Of a stretch of 40,637 bases of DNA, positions 32,187 to 40,637 are shown piece after piece; the first letter of the stretch is position 1; each line of letters starts with the position of its first letter. The stretch comes from Chloroflexota bacterium (GTDB lineage Bacteria; Chloroflexota; UBA5177), in assembly GCA_025449555.1 (NCBI GenBank), contig JANWJD010000041.1:1-40637 (forward strand), in the 5' to 3' direction. The position numbers were made by a program, and so were the translations under genes. Below the pieces are notes generated by a model. That model was given only the letters and a program-made list of their open reading frames with translations, was not told the origin of the DNA and ran no database searches.

Positions 32187-33529
32187 GACGCCCCTTCCGC
32201 CGTCGGTCCCACCCTCGAACGCTGCCGATCCGGCGCTGGCTTGCGCTGGCGCTGGTCGCCACCGTCGTCGCCCCGTTTGTCGTCACCGCGATCGTGGGAT
32301 TGTCGCAGTTTTTTCCGACGCTGCACGCTCAGGATCAAGCGCCGCAGATCGTTCGGGCGGGCGCGGCGCGCTGGTCCGACCCCGCCTGGCAAGCGGCCAC
32401 ACGCGCCAGACTCGTGCCGTATGCCGTCGACTTCGTCCTGGTCGAGCGCGGTCACACAGTATTTCGCACTTCCCGCGATCCGCTGGCCGGTACGAGCGCC
32501 TCCAATACGCGCTCCGTTCAGGAAGTGGTGGTGGGTGGAGCGCAGCGGCAGATAGCATACATTTACACCGGCGGCGGGCCGAACGGTTCTATCTGGTTCA
32601 TTCCACTCGTTCTCTTCGGAACCCTCATCCTGACCCTCGCTGCCATCGCCTGGTTTTTGCGCCTGACCTTGATCGGTCCCCTGGCAGCGGCGAGCGATGC
32701 CACCCGCCGGATAGCCGCCGGAGAGCTCACCATTGAGCTGCCCACCTCCCGCGTCCGCGAGGTAGCCCAGCTCAACGCCGCCTTCCTGGAGATGAGCGCT
32801 GAGCTGCGAACATCACTGGAGCGTCAGGCGGCAATCGAAGAGGAACGGCGTCTGTTTGTCAGCGCTATCGCGCACGACCTGCGCACGCCGCTCTTCTCTC
32901 TGCGCGGCTACCTGGAAGGGTTGGAGCAGGGCGTGGCCACCACGCCACAGAAGGTGGCGCACTACATTCAGGTCTGCCGGGAGAAGGCCGACGCGCTCGA
33001 ACGTCTGATCGCCGACCTCTTCGCCTACGCGAAGGTCGAGTACCTGGAGGGAACCATGCAGCGCGCGCCGCTGGACCTCGGCATCCTCCTCTGCAAGGTG
33101 GTCGACGGACGGCAGCGGGAGGCCGAAACCAATGGCGTGACACTGGAGATCGACGGGCCGCCAGGCGCGTGCCCGGTGGAAGGTGACGAGCATCTCCTGG
33201 GTCGGGCAGTGGAAAACCTGCTGGACAACGCTCTGCGCTACACCCCGCCAGGCGGTAGGATCGAGGTGCGCTGGGACCACCACGGAGACCTCGCCGAATT
33301 CGCCGTCGCCGATACCGGTCCGGGCGTCGCGCCGCATGACCTCCCGCACCTATTCGAGCCAATGTACCGCGCCGATCCGTCACGCAGTCGCGACACTGGC
33401 GGAACGGGACTGGGACTGGCGATTGCCCGGCGCATTATCCGCGCGCACGACGGCGACCTGCTGACGGCCAATCAACCCACCGGCGGCGCCGTGTTCACCG
33501 GCTCGGTGCCGCTTCTCCCGAAAGCCTGA
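32183..33529 (+). CDS. Sensor histidine kinase
   Basis: Membrane sensor of 448 residues paired with the preceding regulator. Helix 1 (about 19-41) and helix 2 (about 138-160) flank an extracytoplasmic domain of about 95 residues with no recognised fold. A HAMP domain (about 161-215) leads to the HisKA region with phosphorylated His231 in SAIAHDLRTPL, and the ATPase domain has N box LLDNALRYTPPGG, GPGVAP, and GGTGLGLAIARRI. The ATG overlaps the regulator stop by 4 bases. The signal is unknown. Confidence 0.92.
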   Translation: MRRPFRRRSHPRTLPIRRWLALALVATVVAPFVVTAIVGLSQFFPTLHAQDQAPQIVRAGAARWSDPAWQAATRARLVPYAVDFVLVERGHTVFRTSRDPLAGTSASNTRSVQEVVVGGAQRQIAYIYTGGGPNGSIWFIPLVLFGTLILTLAAIAWFLRLTLIGPLAAASDATRRIAAGELTIELPTSRVREVAQLNAAFLEMSAELRTSLERQAAIEEERRLFVSAIAHDLRTPLFSLRGYLEGLEQGVATTPQKVAHYIQVCREKADALERLIADLFAYAKVEYLEGTMQRAPLDLGILLCKVVDGRQREAETNGVTLEIDGPPGACPVEGDEHLLGRAVENLLDNALRYTPPGGRIEVRWDHHGDLAEFAVADTGPGVAPHDLPHLFEPMYRADPSRSRDTGGTGLGLAIARRIIRAHDGDLLTANQPTGGAVFTGSVPLLPKA

Positions 33530-33640
33530 GTCGGGGACGAGCCCGCCGCCGACACTCAGCGCGCTGAAATGGGCTACCTCGAGCAGCGCGAGCCAGATCA
33601 CGAGCACACTACTCCCGCGTGATCAGTTGGTACACTGGCA

Positions 33641-34537
33641 GTGATGATGTCTGGGGCACCCAAAGAAAAGAAAGACTCGATGCTGCGCCGTCTGACGTCT
33701 CCCCTCCGAGATGTGCTTGGTGGCCGACGGTCCGTGGATGTGGACGGAGCGCATGTTTTGCCCAATGCGCCGCCTCCTTCCCTGCTTCCTCGACCAGGAG
33801 CTGTTCGGTCGCTCAGTGACGGGGAACGAGTTGAGGCCCTGCAGCGCGATCTCGACATGCGTTTCGTGGATCCGACCGTGCTGCGCGAGGCACTCACGCA
33901 TCGCTCGTACTTGAATGAGATCAACCAGGCGTGGCCCTCCAACGAGCGGCTCGAGTTCCTGGGTGACGCAGTCCTTGGCCTCATCACGACTGACTACCTC
34001 TTCCGCCGCTTTCCGGAATTGGGAGAGGGCGAACTTACCAATCTGCGATCCGCGCTCGTACGCACCGAGACTCTCGCAAGATTTGCACAGGACATCGAGC
34101 TGGGCCGTTACCTCTTCCTTGGACGGGGAGAAGAGATGAGCCAGGGTCGCCGCCGGCCGGCCGGCCTGGCCTGCGCGTTTGAAGCGCTTCTCGGGTCGAT
34201 TTACATCGATGCGGGATACGAGACTGTTAGACAGTTCGCCATGCGCTTCGTCGAGCCGGAGTTAGCCACGGTGGTGGAGGGTCGATTGCATCGAAATGCA
34301 AAATCCGTCTTACAGGAGTTGGTGCAGGCGCAGATGCAGCAGACCCCGAGTTACCATCTGGTAGAGGAGTCCGGGCCCGACCATGCGAAAGCATTCACCA
34401 TCGAGGTGCGAATCGGCGATGAAGTTCTGGGCCGCGGACATGATCGCAGCAAGCGCGGGGCCGAGCAATCGGCGGCGGAGATAGCGCTCCGACACCTGAC
34501 GCAGCCCAAGGGTCAGGAGCTGGAAGCACCGGTTTGA
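33641..34537 (+). CDS. rnc: Ribonuclease III with long N-terminal extension
   Basis: Double-strand-specific endoribonuclease for rRNA and mRNA processing. The catalytic domain (about residues 68-212) has LTHRSYLNE, the signature NERLEFLGDAVLG, and AFEALLGSIYID with the second acidic residue. The C-terminal double-stranded-RNA binding domain runs from about 220 to 292. The 298-residue length is about 60 more than usual because of an N-terminal extension of Pro/Arg-rich sequence. GTG 33641, ATG 33644 and ATG 33647 are clustered starts without a clear ribosome binding site; ATG 33680 would shorten it by 13 residues. Confidence 0.92.
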   Translation: MMMSGAPKEKKDSMLRRLTSPLRDVLGGRRSVDVDGAHVLPNAPPPSLLPRPGAVRSLSDGERVEALQRDLDMRFVDPTVLREALTHRSYLNEINQAWPSNERLEFLGDAVLGLITTDYLFRRFPELGEGELTNLRSALVRTETLARFAQDIELGRYLFLGRGEEMSQGRRRPAGLACAFEALLGSIYIDAGYETVRQFAMRFVEPELATVVEGRLHRNAKSVLQELVQAQMQQTPSYHLVEESGPDHAKAFTIEVRIGDEVLGRGHDRSKRGAEQSAAEIALRHLTQPKGQELEAPV

Positions 34538-34640
34538 CGCCGGCCGACCACTTAGACCTGTCGCTGGACCGTGCGGCACAGCGCATTCAGGCGGGATACG
34601 ATCGAGCCACGTCTCACGGCGCGGGTGCCAGTCGTCCCTG

Positions 34641-35561
34641 TCACACGAGCGGAAGGCATACCGGCAGCGTTCGCGGCAACACGTCGATCCAGATTGGCGT
34701 CGTTCCCGCCAGCTCACCGTCGAGTTCGATCGCGAGAGGGTCGTCCGCCTCGACCATGATCGTGTGCGCTTGCGTGTGGCGAATAGCCCGATGGCCCATA
34801 TGTGAGCCGCGATAGACGGCGGGGAGGAGCCGAAACAGCATCTCGAGTCTTCCGGCTCCCCGCAAGGTGACGACGTCGAGCAAGCCGTCTTGCATGGAAG
34901 CCGGTGGTGCGATCCTCATGCCTCCCCCTGCGTACGTCCCATTCGCCACGACAATGAGGTTCATGGTTTCACGGTCGGCGGGACCGCCATCGTACGACAC
35001 GCGAATCGTGCTGGGCCTGTGACGGGACAGTGCCACGGCCGAGCCACCGGCGTAGACCAGCTTGCCCAGCCTGTTCTTCAGTCGGTTGGAAGTCTCCACC
35101 ACTTCCGTCACCAAACCGGCACCGACATGCATCAGCGCGTAGCGCTCGGCCGGCCCTGACGCTTCCAACGAATACCGGATACGAAGCACATCGACATACG
35201 TGGTGGTCTCGTCGAGCAGGTCCGCCTCGCGCAGCTGGAATAGCCGCCCGACGTCATTCCCTGTTCCCGCGGATATAAAGGCAACCCGCGCAGCGGGTTG
35301 CAGCAGGCGCCCGCGCTCGAAGAAGCCGTTCACGACTTCGTGTGCGGTTCCGTCTCCGCCGATCGAAACCACGGTGTGCACACCATCCCGGAGTGCCTTC
35401 GCCGTCAATACGGTGGCATCGCCCGGGCCATCGGTAAAGCTCGCGGTATACGGCAGGTTCTTCGCAGCGAGCTTTGATTCTGCGCGGCGCCAGGCCTCCA
35501 CTCCGCCACCCCGCCCGGCGACTGGGTTTACGATGAACGCGATCTCGTCGGTAAACGCCAT
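34641..35561 (-). CDS. Diacylglycerol kinase family lipid kinase (YegS/LCB5 type)
   Basis: Cytoplasmic lipid kinase of 306 residues. FIVNPVAGRGGG starts the catalytic domain, followed by the nucleotide-binding motif VVSIGGDGTAHEVVNG and FISAGTGNDVGR. The C-terminal half carries VANGTYAGGGMRIAPPA, DGLLDVVTL and ELDGELAG, typical for the DagK/YegS fold. The lipid substrate is not determined. It is convergent with rnc and diverges from the cyclase-ATPase gene. Confidence 0.92.
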   Translation of the reverse strand: MAFTDEIAFIVNPVAGRGGGVEAWRRAESKLAAKNLPYTASFTDGPGDATVLTAKALRDGVHTVVSIGGDGTAHEVVNGFFERGRLLQPAARVAFISAGTGNDVGRLFQLREADLLDETTTYVDVLRIRYSLEASGPAERYALMHVGAGLVTEVVETSNRLKNRLGKLVYAGGSAVALSRHRPSTIRVSYDGGPADRETMNLIVVANGTYAGGGMRIAPPASMQDGLLDVVTLRGAGRLEMLFRLLPAVYRGSHMGHRAIRHTQAHTIMVEADDPLAIELDGELAGTTPIWIDVLPRTLPVCLPLV

Positions 35562-35759
35562 GATGTTGTGTCGGTCCCCGTCTCAAATAGCACCAGTATG
35601 CAGCGGCGTGACACGGCGATCAAAATACACAGGAGCTACGTGCAATCAGGTGGGAGCGGTGAACCCTGGGAATTCCAGTAAAGTTAAGCTAGCGTCCAGA
35701 ACAGCGAGCACCGGAACCTGCCGGCAACGGAAAGCAGTATCCGCGTCCACATTCGAGAT

Positions 35760-38660
35760 GTGTCAGCGGACAGATCCACCGGCCCACCCGGAACGGTGTA
35801 CCAGAAGATTGAGGCAGCCCTGCAGAGGACGACGGATCCACTGGAGCAGTCGGGCAGCGTGACGAACCGAGAATCCCGAGGAGCCACGCGCAACGGCGAA
35901 GCATCCGAGCTCCGCACGTTCCTCATTGCCGACGTGCAGGGTTACACCCGGTTCACCGAAGAGCATGGAGCCGAAGCAGCCGCACGGCTCGCGACCCGCC
36001 TGGCGGACATGGCTGATGAGGTCGCTCTGCGCTATCAGGGACGGGTGATCGAACTGCGTGGCGACGAAGTGCTTGCGGTCTTCTCCTCCGCGCGCGACGC
36101 GCTCCACGCGGCGGTAGAACTTCAGAACCGGGTGGCCGACGCGCCACGAGACGAACTGGCCTTTGAGTTGCGCGTCGGAATCGATGCGGGAGACGCCGTT
36201 CCCGTGAGAGGAGGGTATCGTAGCGGGGCGCTCAACAGAGCAGCCCGGTTGCAAAGCGTCGCCCGACCGGGAGAGGTTCTGGCCTCCGACGTGGTGGTCG
36301 GACTGGCCGGCACGACAGCGGGGCTGACGTACCTGGACCGCGGCGAGGTTCGACTCAAGGGACTGGCCAGGCCGGTGAAGGTCTTTCAGGCGGTGGCGGA
36401 GGATCGGGTTCCGGACGAGGTACCCAGGTTCTCCGTGGCGAAACCGCCACCAACCAACTTACCCGTCCAGCCCACGCGTTTTGTCGGGCGCGAGCGAGAG
36501 GTCGATCAAGTCACTGCACTCGTGCAACGTGGCGACGTGCGGCTCCTGACGCTGACCGGACCTGGAGGCATCGGCAAGACCCGGCTCGCACTTCGTGCCT
36601 CCGAGACGGCGGCACCCAGGTTTGACGACGGTGTCTTCTGCGTCACGCTGGCCCCAGTCCGCGAGGGAGATTCATTTTTTCAGGCCATCGCCCAGGCGCT
36701 CGATGTGTCCGAAATCGGCGGGCAGTCGGGGTTAACGTCCGTACAGAATTTCTTGCGGGGGAAACGTCTGCTGCTGCTGCTGGACAATCTGGAGCAGATT
36801 GCGGATGCCGCGGGGCCGGTAGCAGAACTGATTTTAGACTTCCCACGGTTGACGGTATTGGCTACCAGCAGATCCGCACTCCATGTGTATGGTGAGCACG
36901 AATATCTGGTTCCTCCCATGAGCGTGCCCGAGCCCGACGCTCCAGCTCGACCGGATGATTTGATTCAGCACGAGTCAGTCCGCCTTTTTCTCGATCGTGT
37001 GTCGATGATGCAGCCAGGATTCGCGGTAACGGAGGAGAATGCGACGTCGATTGCGGAGATCTGTTACCGGCTCGACGGCCTCCCACTGGCGATCGAGCTC
37101 GCGGCGGCGCGGATCAAGGTCTTCCCTCCGCGCATATTGCTCGCCCGGCTCGACCATCGGTTACAAGTGCTGACGCGTGGCTCAAGCAACCTCCCAACTC
37201 GCCAGCACTCCCTGCGAGATGCGATCGCCTGGAGCTACGATCTCCTGACCGAGCCCGAGAAAGCGCTCTTCCGACGTCTCAGCGTCTTCACCGGCGGCTG
37301 CACGCTGGAGTCGGCGGAAGCCGTGTGCAACGCAAGCGGGGACCTCGCAATCGATGTCATGGATGGGTTGGCGTCGCTCGTCGACAAGAGTCTATTGCGG
37401 CAGCATGAGGGGCCCGGTCCGGCGGGTTACCCGGACTCGCGTTTCACGATGCTCGAGACGATCCGGGAGTTCGCGGCGGAGCAGGTACGAGCCGGTGAGG
37501 AGCTCGACAATCTGCACCGATACCATGCCGAGTACTTTCTCTCGCTGGCTGAGCGCAGCTATCCGAAACTCATGAGCGCGGAGCGCGATCCATGGCGCGA
37601 GATGTGGAACGTCGAATGGGATAATTTGCGCTCGATGCTCAGTTGGTCGGTCGAAGCCAGTCGACCGGACGCCGGCCTGCCGATGGCAGGTTTCCTCTGG
37701 GTATGGTGCTGGCTGGACGGCCCGCTGGAAGTACGAGGTTTGGTGGAGAGGCTGCTGGCGATGCCGGAGGCACAGGAGCCCACCTGTGAGCGCGGTTGGG
37801 GACTCGGGGCTGCAGCATCGCTCGCCTGGCATACCGGCGACCTGGAGAAGGTACCCGTCCTGGGTGCCATGGCGCTCGAGATAGCTCGCTCCTGTGACGA
37901 CGAGAGGCTCCTGCCCGGAGCTCTCTTGCTGGCAGTCAGGCCCGATGCATCCGCCCGACGCCTACTCGAAGAGTCCCGCGCTCGATATCGCGCGGAAGGG
38001 AATGTGTTTGGGCACGGGTTCGCGGCGGTCGCCGGCGTCAGGTCTTTGCTGGCCGTGGGGGAGCAATCCATCCTTCAGGATTGGCTGAGGGAGGCGCTGG
38101 CAGACTTCCGGCGGACCAGAGACGTCTTCGGACAGGGTCTGGTACTGCGGGCGATGGGGATGCTCGCAATCTATGCGAGCCACCTGCCCGAGGGACGTGA
38201 CTATCTGCTGGAGGCCCTCGAGTGTTTTCGATCGATGCATGAGAAGCGTTACGTGCCGCTCGTTCTCTTGAATCTGGGGGGAGTTTCCCGGCTACTCGGC
38301 GAACCGGTTCGAGCAGAGGTCGAGTTCCGAGAAGCTCTAACCTTCGTGCATACGTTCACGAGCCGGGGCAACCTCGCCTCCTGCCTCGAGGGCCTGGCCG
38401 GCGCCGCGTTCGATCAGGGCCGCAAGAAACGAGCGGTGCAGCTCCTGGCCGCCGCCCAACGGCTGCGCGAGTCCGGTCATTCTGTACCCTTTCCGATGGC
38501 CGAGATCCTCAATTCCGGACTGGACCGGGTCATCCTGGCTCTGACGGAATCTGAGGCCATCGAACCGAGCGGCGGCCACCGAGGCGACATGACGGAGGAG
38601 GAGGCGATTGCCGCCGCTCTCGAAATGCGAGCAATAGACATTCCCAGGTCACGTGGGTAA
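35760..38660 (+). CDS. Class III nucleotide cyclase domain + STAND ATPase + TPR regulator
   Basis: Large soluble signalling protein of 966 residues. The cyclase domain (about 50-215) has D58 in FLIADVQGYTRF and D102 in LRGDEVLAVF for metal binding, and N159 and R163 in GALNRAARL for the transition state. The position that is lysine in adenylyl cyclases is E98. An ATPase domain (about 235-520) has Walker A GPGGIGKT (267-274), Walker B LLLLLDNLEQ and GLPLAIELAAARIKV, as in NB-ARC/STAND proteins. The C-terminal 400 residues are helical repeats of TPR type. No DNA-binding domain is seen. The start is GTG 35760; GTG 35796 is possible. Confidence 0.9.
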   Translation: MSADRSTGPPGTVYQKIEAALQRTTDPLEQSGSVTNRESRGATRNGEASELRTFLIADVQGYTRFTEEHGAEAAARLATRLADMADEVALRYQGRVIELRGDEVLAVFSSARDALHAAVELQNRVADAPRDELAFELRVGIDAGDAVPVRGGYRSGALNRAARLQSVARPGEVLASDVVVGLAGTTAGLTYLDRGEVRLKGLARPVKVFQAVAEDRVPDEVPRFSVAKPPPTNLPVQPTRFVGREREVDQVTALVQRGDVRLLTLTGPGGIGKTRLALRASETAAPRFDDGVFCVTLAPVREGDSFFQAIAQALDVSEIGGQSGLTSVQNFLRGKRLLLLLDNLEQIADAAGPVAELILDFPRLTVLATSRSALHVYGEHEYLVPPMSVPEPDAPARPDDLIQHESVRLFLDRVSMMQPGFAVTEENATSIAEICYRLDGLPLAIELAAARIKVFPPRILLARLDHRLQVLTRGSSNLPTRQHSLRDAIAWSYDLLTEPEKALFRRLSVFTGGCTLESAEAVCNASGDLAIDVMDGLASLVDKSLLRQHEGPGPAGYPDSRFTMLETIREFAAEQVRAGEELDNLHRYHAEYFLSLAERSYPKLMSAERDPWREMWNVEWDNLRSMLSWSVEASRPDAGLPMAGFLWVWCWLDGPLEVRGLVERLLAMPEAQEPTCERGWGLGAAASLAWHTGDLEKVPVLGAMALEIARSCDDERLLPGALLLAVRPDASARRLLEESRARYRAEGNVFGHGFAAVAGVRSLLAVGEQSILQDWLREALADFRRTRDVFGQGLVLRAMGMLAIYASHLPEGRDYLLEALECFRSMHEKRYVPLVLLNLGGVSRLLGEPVRAEVEFREALTFVHTFTSRGNLASCLEGLAGAAFDQGRKKRAVQLLAAAQRLRESGHSVPFPMAEILNSGLDRVILALTESEAIEPSGGHRGDMTEEEAIAAALEMRAIDIPRSRG

Positions 38661-38684
38661 GACGATGTCGGTGTGAAGGGGTGA

Positions 38685-39530
38685 ATGGTGGGGGCCTTCT
38701 CCGCAGCTCTGCGCATCGCTCGGCCACACGTCGGACTGCTGGCGGCCACGTATACGGTACTCGGCGCGTATCTCACCGGCAATGCCTGGTTCCGTCAACC
38801 GAGTGCGATAATCAGAGCCGCTCTGGTCATCGCTCTCATCGTTGCGTTCGGCTTTATCATCAATGACTACCACGACTCCGACGAAGACCGGCTGAGTAAA
38901 TCGTACCGTCCGATTCCGTCGGGTCGTCTATCCAGTGTCACCGCGTTCAAGCTTGCTTGCATGTGTGCGGCACTCGCCGTGCTGGTCGGCGCGAGCCTGG
39001 GCCTGCTAGCGGCCATCACAGCGATCGTCCTGGTTGGCTGCAGCGCGCTGTACTCTTACGTGTTGAAGGCGACCTTGCTGTTGGGAATATTGATGGTTGC
39101 CGTTCTGAATGCGTCGACCGTTCTCTATGGATGTATAGCAGTCGACGCTTTTTCGCCTGCCGCGTCGATGCTCGCGGTGCTCGCGCTACTCAATGCCGGC
39201 ACGCAGGAAACTCTTTACAACCTGGAAGACCGAGCCGAGGACGCGAAGTCCAACGTGAGAACGACCGCGGTCCGACTCGGGCCGGAAGCCACGCTTACCC
39301 TCTTTACCGCTTTTGGTTTGGGGTGTGCAGTCGCTACCCTTGTGCCCTGGACGGCACATCTCGGCTCCGGCTTCTACATTTGGGCTGCGCTGCCATGCTC
39401 ATCGCTCCCGCTCCTGGGGATCGTGGCGTTCGTGCGCCGACGACCAACTCAGGGCAACCTCCGCCTGGCGCACAGTATTCTCAAGCTCGTGCGGCTGTCC
39501 AGTGTCGTACCGGTGCTCCTGTTGCGGTAA
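38685..39530 (+). CDS. UbiA-family prenyltransferase
   Basis: Integral membrane enzyme of 281 residues that transfers a polyprenyl chain to an acceptor. The first Asp-rich motif is NDYHDSDED (60-68) followed by RPIPSG; the second is YNLEDRAEDAK, where an Asn replaces the usual first Asp. About eight membrane helices follow the family layout. ATG 38685 has AAGGGG eight bases upstream. It follows the cyclase-ATPase gene by 24 bases and is convergent with a geranylgeranyl-reductase-family gene. The acceptor (quinone, chlorophyll-type, or glycerol phosphate) is not known. Confidence 0.88.
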   Translation: MVGAFSAALRIARPHVGLLAATYTVLGAYLTGNAWFRQPSAIIRAALVIALIVAFGFIINDYHDSDEDRLSKSYRPIPSGRLSSVTAFKLACMCAALAVLVGASLGLLAAITAIVLVGCSALYSYVLKATLLLGILMVAVLNASTVLYGCIAVDAFSPAASMLAVLALLNAGTQETLYNLEDRAEDAKSNVRTTAVRLGPEATLTLFTAFGLGCAVATLVPWTAHLGSGFYIWAALPCSSLPLLGIVAFVRRRPTQGNLRLAHSILKLVRLSSVVPVLLLR

Positions 39531-39531
39531 A

Positions 39532-40637
39532 TTAACTCATTCCTCCACCAGGTGCATCCCTGTGGTCGGAGAGCTGGGCGCACAGCTGCTCCAGCCTTCC
39601 CGCGTACATCGCCAGGCCTTCCCACGTTTGCAACATTGCACCGTATGCCGAGCTCAATCCGACGGCCGTTAGGAGCATGGACGGAGAGGCGTGATCGGCG
39701 TAAAAGTGCCTGGCAGCACGTGCCTTGACAAGCATGGTACGCGCCCGGTGTGAACTCCGGATCTGGAGGTCGTAGTTTCTGAACGAGTAGTCTCCGGTTG
39801 CAAGTGCACGACGCGCGGCTTCAGCTGCCATCATCCCGGTCTCCAATGCAGAGGAAATCCCCTCGCCCAACAGTGGCTCCACTCCAATCGCATCGCCGGC
39901 GAGGACGATGCGTGGCGCACTGCATGGCGCGGAGGGATCGTAGCGGTGCTCGGGATGCCCCTTGATCTGACTCACATCCGCCACTATTCCCCGCTGGAGC
40001 AATGAGTCCGCCAGATACGATTTCAGATTCAGTCGCGACGAACGTCCGCTCAGGTGCGAGTGAAAGACGCCGCGGTTGACGAGCGGGCGTGCCTCCGATC
40101 CAGTGGGAAAATCCCAACAGTATCCCTGCACACCCGCCGTGGTGCAGGTAAAGTCGAAAACTGCCGTGTGTCGAGCTCTGTGACTCATCTCGGATGCGGC
40201 AGGATTGGTGAAGGTCTCAAGGCCGACCATGGAAACCGGTGGACGCGCCCGCACCACAGTTCGGCGCACGATTCCGTTGGCGCCGTCCGCACCGATGACG
40301 ACCCTCGCACGATACGTCTGGAGCGGCGTGTGGACCAAAACTGCGTCGTCGACCCGTTCCAGCCGAGTGGCGGTCACATCCTCCCGCACGCTTACCCCGA
40401 GCCACTGTGCGTGCTGAAGCAGCGCGTGATCGAAGTCGGCGCGGCGCACGATCCGGAACATGTTTGTTCGTTTGAGCGTCATGGAGCGCCCGGGGAAGAG
40501 AAATACGGCCGCGTGGATAGAGGTCGAGTGAACGTCGCACGAGACTTCCATGTGCTGCAACAGACGATCGGCCCGCCTCACCACGCCGCCGCCGCACAGC
40601 TTGACGCGAGGAAAGCGTGCCTTATCGAGCAATAGGA
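39532..40637 (-). CDS. Geranylgeranyl-reductase-family FAD oxidoreductase (partial, N-terminus outside window)
   Basis: Flavoprotein of at least 366 residues whose N-terminal GxGxxG nucleotide-binding part lies beyond the right edge. Seen here are the family's DKARFPRVKLCGGGV with the conserved Cys, VVIGADGANGIVRR, the FAD-binding GDAIGVEPLLGEGISSALETG, and a C-terminal helical part. Relatives reduce geranylgeranyl chains of chlorophyll, menaquinone or lipids; other flavoproteins such as epoxidases or halogenases share much of this pattern. The stop lies next to the stop of the convergent UbiA gene. Confidence 0.85.
   Translation of the reverse strand, partial: LLLDKARFPRVKLCGGGVVRRADRLLQHMEVSCDVHSTSIHAAVFLFPGRSMTLKRTNMFRIVRRADFDHALLQHAQWLGVSVREDVTATRLERVDDAVLVHTPLQTYRARVVIGADGANGIVRRTVVRARPPVSMVGLETFTNPAASEMSHRARHTAVFDFTCTTAGVQGYCWDFPTGSEARPLVNRGVFHSHLSGRSSRLNLKSYLADSLLQRGIVADVSQIKGHPEHRYDPSAPCSAPRIVLAGDAIGVEPLLGEGISSALETGMMAAEAARRALATGDYSFRNYDLQIRSSHRARTMLVKARAARHFYADHASPSMLLTAVGLSSAYGAMLQTWEGLAMYAGRLEQLCAQLSDHRDAPGGGMS

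Noticed and set aside
1-40637. CRISPR arrays, insertion sequences, rRNA or prophage genes
   Set aside because: No regularly spaced repeats, transposases, integrases, rRNA or phage structural genes were seen on either strand.

Overview
The window is about 40.6 kb of high-GC bacterial DNA, densely coded on both strands. The gene set suggests a Chloroflexota-type bacterium (Thermomicrobia or a relative). Evidence for this is the hrcA-grpE-dnaJ-prmA-rsmE run, a Bacillus-type (GSI-alpha-like) glutamine synthetase, a LysM-transglycosylase, and a very large cyclase/STAND-ATPase/TPR regulator of a kind common in that phylum. The assignment is inference from gene content; no rRNA or tRNA gene was recognised.

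Layout. 1-3826 (minus): an operon of a PhzF-family protein and a four-gene ECF transporter (S-component-like protein, two ATPases, EcfT cut by the window edge). 4166-5980 (plus): a LysM/lytic transglycosylase and a secreted Pro/Thr-rich protein. 5988-7962 (plus): a promoter, a short leader ORF, an attenuator-like terminator and a two-gene ABC-2 exporter. 8089-13605: mnmA, a phasin-like protein, a uracil-DNA glycosylase, glnA, a small P-loop kinase-like protein, a methyltransferase and a RicT/PSP1-like protein beside holB. 14670-19758 (plus): a CIRCE-controlled hrcA-grpE-dnaJ run without dnaK, followed by prmA, rsmE and a Cys-cluster protein. 19798-24595 (plus): the rpmH-rnpA-yidD-yidC-jag-mnmE cluster, without dnaA, ending in a DUF2344 protein. 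24602-28425: an FmdB-type zinc ribbon, a Fur-family regulator with a candidate operator, a VIT-like membrane protein, two poorly characterised ORFs, a CGNR zinc-finger regulator and a membrane protein. 28768-33529: an MMPL exporter operon divergent from a two-component system. 33641-40637: rnc, a diacylglycerol-kinase-family protein, the cyclase/ATPase/TPR regulator, and a convergent pair of UbiA prenyltransferase and geranylgeranyl-reductase-family flavoprotein (cut by the right edge).

The most interesting signal is at 5988-6230. A near-consensus promoter is followed by a 33-codon leader ORF with a good ribosome binding site. Four RNA segments there can pair 1:2, 2:3 or 3:4, and 3:4 is an intrinsic terminator directly before the ABC exporter. 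This is the layout of translation-coupled attenuation and suggests exporter induction by ribosome stalling. Other points of note are a degenerate signature and D-loop in one ECF ATPase, a CTG start that appears forced for mnmE, a perfect-hexamer promoter followed 40 nt later by a terminator hairpin ahead of rpmH, and a shortened RicT-like gene still next to holB.
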